The notes under the pieces were generated by a model, which ran no database searches, was not told where the DNA came from, and was given only the letters and a program-made list of their open reading frames with translations. Source: an uncultured Asticcacaulis sp. (GTDB lineage Bacteria > Pseudomonadota > Alphaproteobacteria > Caulobacterales > Caulobacteraceae). Taken from it: DNA of 5,625 nucleotides. This document shows positions 1 to 4,732 of this stretch, one piece after another; position 1 is the first letter of the stretch; each line of letters begins with the position of its first letter. The position numbers and the translations under genes are program-made. The DNA lies in the NCBI GenBank assembly GCA_946482045.1, contig CAMLPZ010000277.1, positions 1 through 5,625 on the forward strand, given 5' to 3'.

Positions 1-783
1 GGCGCCGTGTCGTGGCTGTCGGTCGCCGACCGTCTCTATCAGCTGCCACTCGGCATGGTCGGCGTCGCTATCGGCGTGGCGCTTCTGCCGGCCCTGTCGC
101 GCGCGGTGCAGTCGGGCGATCATGACGGCGCGCAGAAGACGCTCGACAATGCGCTGATCTATTCAATGGTTTTCACCCTGCCGGCAGCGGCGGCCCTGGT
201 TTCCATTCCCTTCTTCCTGATCGACGGGCTGTTCACGCGCGGTGCATTCCACGTCTACGATGCCCAGCAGACAGCCGCGGCCTTGCTGCACTATGGTTGG
301 GGCGTGCCCGCCTTCGTGTTGACGCGGATCTTGAGCCCCGCCTTCTATGCCCGCAAGGACACATGGGGACCGATGAAGTTCGCCCTGGTCAATGTCGCGG
401 TCAACCTGATCGTCGGCGTTGGCATGTTCCACCTGATCGGCGTGCCTGGCCTGGCGATCGGCACATCCGCGGGTGCGTGGGCCAATGTCATCCTGATGGT
501 CATTGCGCTCTATCACCGCAAGCTGTGGCACCTGTCCAAGCGCAGCGGTGCGGCCCTGGCCAAGATTCTGCTGTGCGGTGGCGTGATGGCTACGTTTCTG
601 GCGGCTTGTTCTTTCTACCGGCCTATAGTTCAGGCGCCGATCGCCGCCCTGCTACCCGGCGGTATCAAGGAAATCGCCGTGGTGGGGGTTTGTTTTGCCG
701 GTCTGTTCCTTTATATCGCCTGTCTCTTTGTGACCGGCGCGGTGCGTCCGGCGGAACTGAAGGCGGCGCTTCGGCGCAGGTAA
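1..783 (+). CDS. murJ: MurJ (MviN) lipid II flippase, C-terminal part, 5' end outside window
   Basis: This is the last 260 codons of a polytopic inner-membrane protein, reading in frame from base 1 with no start in the window. Full MurJ proteins are about 510-530 residues, so roughly half is present. MurJ moves the peptidoglycan precursor lipid II to the periplasmic face and belongs to the MOP flippase superfamily. The best family marker is at window residues 10-34: DRLYQLPLGMVGVAIG, then ALLPALSR. Further hydrophobic segments lie near residues 51-78, 94-117, 125-172, 184-203 and 222-244, separated by short basic loops, and the protein ends in a basic tail (AALRRR). The stop is TAA at 781-783. 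trpS begins 3 bases later, so the two are probably cotranscribed and translationally coupled. Family assignment is firm; the role comes from the family. The GTG at base 7 is internal, not a start. Confidence 0.93.
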   Translation, partial: GAVSWLSVADRLYQLPLGMVGVAIGVALLPALSRAVQSGDHDGAQKTLDNALIYSMVFTLPAAAALVSIPFFLIDGLFTRGAFHVYDAQQTAAALLHYGWGVPAFVLTRILSPAFYARKDTWGPMKFALVNVAVNLIVGVGMFHLIGVPGLAIGTSAGAWANVILMVIALYHRKLWHLSKRSGAALAKILLCGGVMATFLAACSFYRPIVQAPIAALLPGGIKEIAVVGVCFAGLFLYIACLFVTGAVRPAELKAALRRR

Positions 784-786
784 ACA

Positions 787-1794
787 ATGACAAAACCCAT
801 GCGCATCCTGTCCGGCATCCAGGCATCCGGTTCGCTTCACCTCGGCAACTACTTGGGCGCGCTCAAGAAGTTCGCCGACATGCAATCATTGGAAGCCGAG
901 CGCTTCTACATGATTGCCGACCTGCACGCGATCACTGTCTGGCAGGATCCGCAAAAGCTTCTGTCGCAGACGCGCGAGATCGCCGCCTGCTACCTGGCAG
1001 CCGGCGTCGATCCGGACAAGTCGTCGATCTTCCCGCAATCGGCCGTGCCGGCGCACACCGAAATGGCGTGGCTTTTCAACTGCGTGGCGCGCCTGGGCTG
1101 GCTTGACCGCATGACCCAGTTCAAGGACAAGGCCGGCAAGGACAAGGAACGGGCTTCGATCGGGCTCTACACCTATCCGGTGCTTCAGGCCGCCGACATC
1201 CTGATCTACAAGGCAACCCATGTGCCGGTGGGTGAGGACCAGCGCCAGCACCTGGAACTGACGCGCGATGTCGCCAAGAAGTTCAACCACGATTATGGCG
1301 TCGACTTTTTCCCCCTGCCTGAGACGCTTTATCAGGGGCCGGGCGCGCGCATCATGAGTTTACGTGATGGCTTGGCCAAGATGTCGAAGTCCGATCCTTC
1401 GGACAATTCGCGTATCAACCTGACCGATGACGCCGATGCGATCGCGTCCAAGATCAAGAAGGCCAAGTCGGACGCCGACGTCCTGCCGGAAGCTGAAGAC
1501 GGCCTGGCTGAGCGCCCTGAAGCCAAGAACCTGGTCGGCATCTATGCGGCGCTGGCCGGAATCAGCGCTCAAGATGTTCTCAACGAATTCGGTGGCAAGG
1601 GATTCGGCGCGTTCAAACCGGCCCTGGCGGACGTCGTTGTCGGGAAGATGGCTCCAATTTCCGAAACCCTGCGCCGATTGCTGAACGACACCGGCGAAAT
1701 CGACCGCGTGTTGCGCCTGGGGGCCGAACGGGCGCGTCAGGTGTCGGCGCCGGTGGTTGAGGAGACCAAGCGGATCGTGGGGCTTTGGGGTTGA
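787..1794 (+). CDS. trpS: Tryptophanyl-tRNA synthetase (TrpRS)
   Basis: This cytoplasmic class I aminoacyl-tRNA synthetase joins tryptophan to tRNA-Trp using ATP. At 335 residues it has the usual bacterial TrpRS length and is complete. The HIGH-type ATP motif is H18-L-G-N21 inside GIQASGSLHLGNYLGA; Ala13-Ser14 sit where many homologues have Pro-Thr. The second signature, KMSKSD, is at residues 198-203. The tRNA/adenylate pocket segment VPVGEDQRQHLEL starts at residue 146. The C-terminal helical part ends with VEETKRIVGLWG. ATG 787 is chosen because it lies 3 bases after the murJ stop and reads straight into the conserved N-terminus. ATG at codon 5 is possible, but it would leave almost nothing before ILSGIQ. 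The only Shine-Dalgarno-like bases are AGG at 778-780 inside the murJ end, which suggests coupling to murJ. No tryptophan leader peptide is seen. Transcription probably ends at the hairpin at 1849-1894. Confidence 0.97.
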   Translation: MTKPMRILSGIQASGSLHLGNYLGALKKFADMQSLEAERFYMIADLHAITVWQDPQKLLSQTREIAACYLAAGVDPDKSSIFPQSAVPAHTEMAWLFNCVARLGWLDRMTQFKDKAGKDKERASIGLYTYPVLQAADILIYKATHVPVGEDQRQHLELTRDVAKKFNHDYGVDFFPLPETLYQGPGARIMSLRDGLAKMSKSDPSDNSRINLTDDADAIASKIKKAKSDADVLPEAEDGLAERPEAKNLVGIYAALAGISAQDVLNEFGGKGFGAFKPALADVVVGKMAPISETLRRLLNDTGEIDRVLRLGAERARQVSAPVVEETKRIVGLWG

Positions 1795-1800
1795 TGTGTC

Positions 1801-1819
1801 GCAGGGGTCGCCACCCTGC
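1801..1819 (+). other. Small hairpin just after trpS
   Basis: GCAGGG (1801-1806) pairs with CCCTGC (1814-1819) around a 7-base loop, seven bases after the trpS stop. An alternative pairing joins GGGGTTG (1787-1793), which overlaps the trpS stop, to CAACCCC (1819-1825). No T-run follows, so this is not a terminator by itself. It could stabilise the 3' end of the murJ-trpS mRNA ahead of the main terminator. Confidence 0.4.
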
Positions 1820-1848
1820 AACCCCAATACTCGAAAATGATTATGTGC

Positions 1849-1894
1849 TTCTATAACAAAAGCCGGGCCTGACGGTCCGGCTTTTGTTATAGAA
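1849..1894 (+). terminator. Strong terminator hairpin after trpS, possibly bidirectional
   Basis: The left arm (1849-1869) and right arm (1874-1894) pair over 21 positions around the loop TGAC (1870-1873). Every position pairs, and only one is a G-U wobble. The core is AAAAGCCGGGCC / GGTCCGGCTTTT, so a T-run follows the GC-rich stem on the + strand and an equivalent T-run follows it on the - strand. It lies 55 bases after the trpS stop. It should stop murJ-trpS transcription before the copper-chaperone gene, whose own signals must then lie downstream of about 1885. The A/T flanks are themselves paired, giving an unusually long stem for an intrinsic terminator. Confidence 0.88.
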
Positions 1895-1924
1895 ATATCC
1901 AAACACCATAGCGTGTCGAGGTGC

Positions 1925-1938
1925 AGGAGGCCGTCATG
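1925..1938 (+). promoter_or_regulatory. Strong ribosome-binding site with alternative ATG 1936 upstream of the PCuAC gene
   Basis: AGGAGG at 1925-1930 is followed after 5 bases by ATG at 1936-1938, in frame with the lipoprotein start at 1996. It is the best-looking translation start signal in the region, yet it would add 20 residues (MAGRRYTFATAYLQNFPELP) before an already complete lipoprotein signal peptide. It bears directly on where the PCuAC protein starts. Confidence 0.5.
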
Positions 1939-1995
1939 GCGGGCAGGCGCTATACGTTTGCCACGGCATACCTGCAAAACTTCCCGGAGCTACCC

Positions 1996-2496
1996 ATGAA
2001 ACACTTTGCTTTCTTCACTCTCGCCGCGCTGACGCTGGCCGCCTGCGACGGCAAGTCGACCACGACCGTTTCGCACACGAGCAATATCAACGGCGTGGTG
2101 ACGTCCAGAAAGCTTGAGCTGACCGACTATGCCATGCGCGCGGCGCTGGGTAACAACCCTAACACGGGCGCCTACGTCACTATAAAGAACGGCGGCGACC
2201 AGCCCGATCGTCTGGTTTCGGCATCTTGTGAATGCGCCGCCTCGGTCGAACTCCATACTATGGCAACGAAGAATGGCGTCATGGAAATGGCCGAGATGAA
2301 AGACGGCTTTGCCATTGCGCCCGGCGAAACCCTGGTGCTGAAACCCGGCGGTAACCACATCATGCTGATGGGCCTGAAGGTCCGCCCGCAAGACGGCTCG
2401 ACCGTCGATGTAAAACTGACCTTCGAAAAGGCCGGTGACATCACCCTCGCCATGCCGGTGTCCAATACGCCGCTGACGAAAGCCCCGACCCACTAA
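1996..2496 (+). CDS. PCuAC-family periplasmic copper(I) chaperone, predicted lipoprotein
   Basis: The 166-residue product is a DUF461/PCuAC protein. This family binds Cu(I) in the periplasm and can deliver it to the CuA site of cytochrome oxidase, often with Sco proteins. The N-terminus MKHFAFFTLAALTLAAC is a short lipoprotein signal with lipobox L-A-A-C17, so the mature protein should be lipid-anchored through Cys17. The conserved core includes AYVTIKNGGDQPDRLV and VELHTM, then GVMEM and PGGNHIMLMGL. Candidate Cu(I) ligands are H87, M98, H121 and M123, close to the family's H...M...HxM pattern (22 residues lie between M98 and H121). A CEC at 78-80, just before VELH, adds two cysteines that I do not regard as part of the standard site. 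Start 1996 has GGAG six bases upstream and fits the signal peptide. ATG 1936 in the same frame has a stronger ribosome-binding site. No copper-regulator site was recognised. Confidence 0.88.
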   Translation: MKHFAFFTLAALTLAACDGKSTTTVSHTSNINGVVTSRKLELTDYAMRAALGNNPNTGAYVTIKNGGDQPDRLVSASCECAASVELHTMATKNGVMEMAEMKDGFAIAPGETLVLKPGGNHIMLMGLKVRPQDGSTVDVKLTFEKAGDITLAMPVSNTPLTKAPTH

Positions 2497-2501
2497 CTAG
2501 C

Positions 2502-2601
2502 GACCAAGTGGGAGCGCAGGCTGCGTGCCGCCAAGGGCCTATGGCCCTGAACGCCAAACAAAAAATCATTTTCAGATTTTCGAAGAAAAGATGGAAATGA
2601 T
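2502..2601. repeat. Tandem three-hairpin repeat, copy 1
   Basis: This is the first of two adjacent direct copies of a ~100-bp unit, starting 6 bases after the PCuAC stop. It aligns to copy 2 with about 9 mismatches and one 2-base indel over 98 positions (about 91% by hand). It holds three potential hairpins: GCGCA/TGCGT around GGC, AGGGCC (2534-2539)/GGCCCT (2543-2548) around TAT, and a long AT-rich stem at 2566-2600. Read on the - strand, the AT-rich stem is followed by six T (complement of 2560-2565), as in an intrinsic terminator. It may serve as a backup terminator for the tRNA transcript and separate it from the convergent PCuAC gene. Confidence 0.8.
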
Positions 2602-2699
2602 GACCAAGCGGGAGCGCAGGCTGCGCGCCGCCAAGGGCCTTCGGCCCTGAGCGCCAGACAAAAACATTTTCAGATTTTCGGAGAAAATATGGAAATGGT
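2602..2699. repeat. Tandem three-hairpin repeat, copy 2, abutting the tRNA-Ala 3' end
   Basis: This second copy directly follows copy 1 and overlaps the first few bases of the tRNA gene's 3' end. The hairpins are kept: GCGCA/TGCGC around GGC, AGGGCC (2634-2639)/GGCCCT (2643-2648) around TTC, and the AT-rich stem 2665-2697. Several differences from copy 1 fall in loops (TAT to TTC, GAA to GGA) or swap a wobble for a Watson-Crick pair (GCGT to GCGC), which suggests selection on RNA or DNA structure. The unit is present only as these two copies in this window. Confidence 0.8.
2660..2697 (-). terminator. AT-rich terminator hairpin for tRNA-Ala
   Basis: On the - strand, immediately at the end of tRNA-Ala, the complements of 2683-2697 and 2665-2679 pair over 15 positions around a 3-base loop. 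The stem has one G-A mismatch and one G-U wobble. Five T follow (complement of 2660-2664). The stem is AT-rich and its base uses the last two bases of the tRNA CCA end, so stem and mature tRNA end compete for those bases. Copy 1 of the repeat has the same structure at 2560-2600. Confidence 0.6.
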
Positions 2700-2771
2700 G
2701 GAGCTTAGCGGAGTCGAACCGCTGACCTCTTCAATGCCATTGAAGCGCTCTACCAACTGAGCTAAAGCCCC
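2696..2771 (-). tRNA. tRNA-Ala, anticodon GGC
   Basis: The reverse complement folds into a standard 76-base cloverleaf with an encoded CCA. The acceptor GGGGCTT pairs with AAGCTCC. The D stem is GCTC/GAGC with loop AGTTGGTA. The anticodon stem is CTTCA/TGAAG with loop ATGGCAT, giving anticodon GGC, which reads GCC and GCU alanine codons. The T stem is AGCGG/CCGCT with loop TTCGACT. The third acceptor pair is G3-U70, the main identity element of alanyl-tRNA synthetase, and the discriminator is A73; both independently support alanine. It is the only gene on the - strand and converges on the PCuAC gene. It is transcribed divergently from the possible small gene and the GNAT operon. Confidence 0.97.
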
Positions 2772-2773
2772 AT

Positions 2774-2793
2774 CTGATCGATGGCCGGATCAG
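2774..2793 (-). other. Hairpin in the 5' leader of the tRNA-Ala precursor
   Basis: CTGATC (2774-2779) and GATCAG (2788-2793) form a 6-bp stem with an 8-base loop. With one mismatch it extends by two pairs to base 2771, which is tRNA position 1. The stem thus sits at the site where RNase P removes the leader. Six base pairs could occur by chance, and no function is shown. Confidence 0.4.
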
Positions 2794-2815
2794 GTGCCCC
2801 CGTCCGAGGCGGCGA

Positions 2816-2876
2816 CTACTATTTCAAGGCCGCACGGCACGCAAGTTCTTTTTCAAAGATTTTTCGCTTTTTTTTC
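2816..2876 (-). promoter_or_regulatory. Candidate promoter and phased A-tracts for tRNA-Ala
   Basis: Read on the - strand, TTGCGT (complement of 2839-2844) and TAGTAG (complement of 2816-2821) are separated by 17 bases, a usual sigma-70-type layout. Both boxes are imperfect. The predicted transcript starts near 2809, giving a leader of about 38 bases. Upstream of the -35 box lie three A-tracts (complements of 2849-2853, 2860-2864 and 2868-2875). Their centres are 10-11 bp apart, roughly one helical turn, as expected of an UP element or intrinsic bend boosting a stable-RNA promoter. Confidence 0.5.
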
Positions 2877-3032
2877 GTGTGGCATTCTTCCCCGATTTGT
2901 CAGGCCCGAGATGCGCCCAGGCAACACTGTTATTTTTACCGTCGGGGATTCATACATTCCTTATCGAATCTTGATATTGTGAACCACTAGAAACGATCTG
3001 CCGCCGATGGGTGTGCAGACACAACGGTAGCC
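2877..3032. other. Non-coding stretch with nothing recognised
   Basis: This gap lies between the A-tracts of the tRNA promoter and the possible small gene at 3033. It is more AT-rich than the surroundings, as promoter-bearing DNA often is. The CACTAGAAA at 2986-2994 resembles a caulobacterial -10 box (GCTANAWC), but no -35 box lies at the right distance. No convincing gene, RNA or repeat is seen. Confidence 0.4.
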
Positions 3033-3197
3033 ATGGTGATGGTGATGAAAAAAGTAGATGGTTTGAACTGGATTTCCGCGGCTCGTTCCGTGTCTCCGGC
3101 GATTTACGTGCCGTATCAGGCCCGCAGTGCGACCCTGGCGCCGCGCCCGCGCTTCGCCGCACGTCCGGCCTCTACCGACCATATGGCGGCCGGCTAA
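3033..3197 (+). CDS. Possible small protein of 54 residues, not recognised
   Basis: A short reading frame starts with MVMVMKKVDGLNWISAARSV, reads on through SPAIYVPYQARSATLAPRPR and ends at TAA 3195-3197. ATG codons at 3033, 3039 and 3045 are all in frame because ATGGTG is tandemly repeated. The last gives a 50-residue protein starting MKKVDG. Codon third positions are mainly G or C over the second half, as in neighbouring genes, which favours real coding. The product is basic, has no clear membrane segment or signal peptide, and is rich in Ala, Pro and Arg towards its end. The ribosome-binding site is poor: only GGTAG or GGTGATGG precedes the starts. It lies 73 bases before the GNAT gene in the same direction. 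I do not recognise a family, and longer frames on either strand over this stretch have atypical composition. Confidence 0.42.
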   Translation: MVMVMKKVDGLNWISAARSVSPAIYVPYQARSATLAPRPRFAARPASTDHMAAG

Positions 3198-3245
3198 GCC
3201 TTCCGCCCGGACAAAGGCATTCCGATTTTATGCGTGAGGGCCTAT

Positions 3246-3264
3246 CTCTCCCATCCAAGGAGAG
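3246..3264 (+). promoter_or_regulatory. Ribosome-binding site of the GNAT gene inside a hairpin
   Basis: AAGGAGAG (3257-3264) is a strong Shine-Dalgarno sequence 6 bases before ATG 3271. CTCTCC at 3246-3251 is perfectly complementary to GGAGAG at 3259-3264 and would form a 6-bp stem with a 7-base loop, hiding the site. A purine-rich Shine-Dalgarno facing a pyrimidine-rich complement is common in thermosensors and translational attenuators, but a match this short can be chance. Confidence 0.45.
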
Positions 3265-3270
3265 TATCCA

Positions 3271-3558
3271 ATGTCCGACACTATGACTGATCCGATCACC
3301 GACAATGTCGACGATAAGCGTTACGAGCTGCTCGTCGATGGTAAGACCGTTTTCGCCGACTATTCTTTAAGCGGCGATACCCTGCACATTCATTATGTCG
3401 AAGCGCCCCCGGAACTGCGCGGCACCGGAGCCGCCGGCCGCCTGATGGAAGGCGTGGCACGGCTCGCCAAGGACAATGGCTGGCGTATCGTGCCGATCTG
3501 CGGCTATGCCGCCGCCTGGCTGCGCCGCCACAAGGAATATCATTCCCTGTTGCGCTAA
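3271..3558 (+). CDS. Small GNAT-family N-acetyltransferase (COG2388 type)
   Basis: This complete 95-residue protein belongs to the minimal GNAT group related to YjdJ and human NATD1, which is about 90-110 residues long. GNAT enzymes move an acetyl group from acetyl-CoA to an amine; the substrate of this subgroup is not established. After a variable acidic N-terminus, the fold runs YELLVDGKTVFADYSLSGDT, LHIHYVEAPPELRGTGAAGR, a helix and PICGYAAAWLRRHKEY. The acetyl-CoA pyrophosphate loop is R50-G-T-G-A-A-G56. The PxC motif with C77, followed by the conserved aromatic and basic helix, is the subgroup's hallmark. ATG 3271 has AAGGAGAG six bases upstream; ATG 3283 is less well placed. The AAA ATPase gene follows after 19 bases, so it is probably the first gene of a three-gene operon unless the small frame at 3033 is part of it. 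Confidence 0.88.
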   Translation: MSDTMTDPITDNVDDKRYELLVDGKTVFADYSLSGDTLHIHYVEAPPELRGTGAAGRLMEGVARLAKDNGWRIVPICGYAAAWLRRHKEYHSLLR

Positions 3559-3572
3559 CACGAGTTACATCT

Positions 3573-3580
3573 GAGGGATG
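3573..3580 (+). promoter_or_regulatory. Shine-Dalgarno-like GAGGG directly touching the ATPase start
   Basis: GAGGG (3573-3577) is followed with no spacer by ATG 3578. Upstream in frame is TGA at 3572-3574, so the start cannot move left. The conserved LAISGYRSL begins at residue 5, so it cannot move far right. The usual 5-9 base spacing is therefore absent, and translation probably depends on coupling to the GNAT gene. Confidence 0.6.
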
Positions 3581-4732
3581 ATCACCACCCTCGCCATTTC
3601 CGGCTACCGCTCATTGCGCGACGTCGTTGTCGCGCTTGAGCCGCTGAACGTGGTGACGGGTGCCAACGGCGCTGGCAAATCGAGCCTTTATCGCGCTTTG
3701 CGGCTACTGGCCGATATTGCCCAGGGTCGTATCATCCGTGCCCTGGCAAGCGAGGGCGGCCTTACCTACACCCTATGGGCTGGACCAGAAAGATTTTCAC
3801 GGGAGATGAAGGCCGGCACACAGCGCGTCGAAGGCCTGGTACGCAAACATCCTGTGTCATTGAAGCTAGGATTTTCAACGGACGATTATGGCTACGCAAT
3901 CGATCTGGGCTTGCCCGTGCCTGGTGGATCGATGTTCAGTGCCGATCCACAGATCAAGGTGGAAAGCCTATGGGTCGGACAGGTTTTGCGGCCACGCAAC
4001 GAGATCGCCAACCGCAAAGGTCCGGGTGTCAGCCTTCGCGGCAAAGATGGTGGTTGGTCGCAGGCCTTTACCGACCTGTCGCCGTTCGACAGCATGATGA
4101 CCCACGCTGCCGATCCGGGTGAGGTCGTCGAACTGCTGCGCCTGCGCGAAACAATGCGCAACTGGCGGTTCTACGATCACTTCCGCACCGATCGCGACGC
4201 GCCGGCCCGCCACCCGCAGATCGGCACCTATACGCCTGTCCTGGCCAGTGACGGGAGCGACCTGGCTGCTGCCATCCAGACCATCGTCGAGGTCGGCTTT
4301 GTCGAAGACCTGTCGAACGCCGTTGACGACGCTTTTCCTGGGTCGGAAATTTACGTTTCGGGTGACAACGGCTATTTTGAGCTGGAGATGCAGCAGAAAG
4401 GACTGCTGCGGCCTCTGAAGGCATCCGAACTGTCGGATGGCACGCTGCGCTACCTCCTGCTGATGGCGGCCCTGCTATCGCCTCGCCCACCGGCCTTCAT
4501 GGTGCTGAACGAACCGGAGATGAGCCTGCACCCGGACCTTCTGCCGGCGCTGGGGCGTCTGATCGCCAAAGCGTCGGAACGCAGCCAGATCCTGGTCGTG
4601 TCGCATTCGCACGAACTGGTTGACGCCCTGACGGCGGCGAAACCCACGCACCGTGTCGTGCTTGAAAAGGTGCTTGGCGAAACCGAAATCGCCGATCATG
4701 ACCCGCCGCCCTGGGAGTGGCCGTCGCGATGA
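3578..4732 (+). CDS. SMC/ABC-like AAA ATPase (COG4637 / AAA_21 type)
   Basis: This 384-residue cytoplasmic ATPase has the split ABC-type head seen in AAA_15/AAA_21 proteins, relatives of RecF, SMC and OLD-family ATPases. The N-terminal strand and aromatic-basic turn ISGYRSL are at 7-13 and Walker A GANGAGKS at 28-35. A long middle insertion (about 60-270) has no clear coiled coil. The signature LSDGT is at 285-289, Walker B FMVLNEPE at 307-314, the D-loop SLHPD at 316-320 and the switch histidine in VSHSHE near 343. Walker B has Asn311 where Asp is usual; Glu312 and Glu314 remain. My recollection, unchecked, is that NEPE is normal in this subgroup. The protein stops after PPPWEWPSR with no TOPRIM or nuclease domain, unlike OLD proteins. 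It lies 19 bases after the GNAT gene and overlaps the HD gene by ATGA. Biological role is unknown. Confidence 0.87.
   Translation: MITTLAISGYRSLRDVVVALEPLNVVTGANGAGKSSLYRALRLLADIAQGRIIRALASEGGLTYTLWAGPERFSREMKAGTQRVEGLVRKHPVSLKLGFSTDDYGYAIDLGLPVPGGSMFSADPQIKVESLWVGQVLRPRNEIANRKGPGVSLRGKDGGWSQAFTDLSPFDSMMTHAADPGEVVELLRLRETMRNWRFYDHFRTDRDAPARHPQIGTYTPVLASDGSDLAAAIQTIVEVGFVEDLSNAVDDAFPGSEIYVSGDNGYFELEMQQKGLLRPLKASELSDGTLRYLLLMAALLSPRPPAFMVLNEPEMSLHPDLLPALGRLIAKASERSQILVVSHSHELVDALTAAKPTHRVVLEKVLGETEIADHDPPPWEWPSR

Noticed and set aside
2571..2600. CRISPR-like array in the 2502-2699 repeats
   Set aside because: There are only two long adjacent copies without spacers; CRISPR repeats are 23-50 bases separated by unique spacers.
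2591..2650. A 19-codon frame inside the repeat (MEMMTKRERRLRAAKGLRP)
   Set aside because: It has only an AAGAAAAG run upstream, and copy 1 keeps the frame but lacks the ATG. Differences between copies include two Trp/Arg changes, while the hairpins are preserved, so structure explains it better than coding.
2696..2771. tRNA-Ala as the attachment site of an integrated island carrying the GNAT-ATPase-HD genes
   Set aside because: No integrase is present, and the duplicated sequence lies on the far side of the tRNA from the cassette as tandem repeats, not as flanking attachment copies. Base use of the cassette matches its neighbours.
2781..2990. Two overlapping short frames upstream of the tRNA
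   Set aside because: They read through the tRNA promoter and A-tracts (FFAFFS-like runs) and have no ribosome-binding site or family resemblance.
2961..3182. Minus-strand open frame of 73 codons containing a run of five histidines
   Set aside because: The histidines are the complement of the ATGGTG repeat at 3033-3047. The rest has arginine- and glycine-heavy composition typical of an antisense shadow in GC-rich DNA, with no ribosome-binding site.
3011..3286. Plus-strand 91-codon frame spanning into the GNAT start
   Set aside because: Composition is atypical, it overlaps the better 54-codon frame and runs over the strong GNAT ribosome-binding site and start; it reads as a shadow.
4717..4728. 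GTG 4717 as start of the HD protein
   Set aside because: It has no ribosome-binding site and adds only four residues; ATG 4729 has GGGAG upstream and the typical ATGA overlap.
3578..4732. OLD-family nuclease such as GajA or a retron effector
   Set aside because: The protein ends about 65 residues after Walker B, with no TOPRIM or HNH domain, so only the ATPase core is present.
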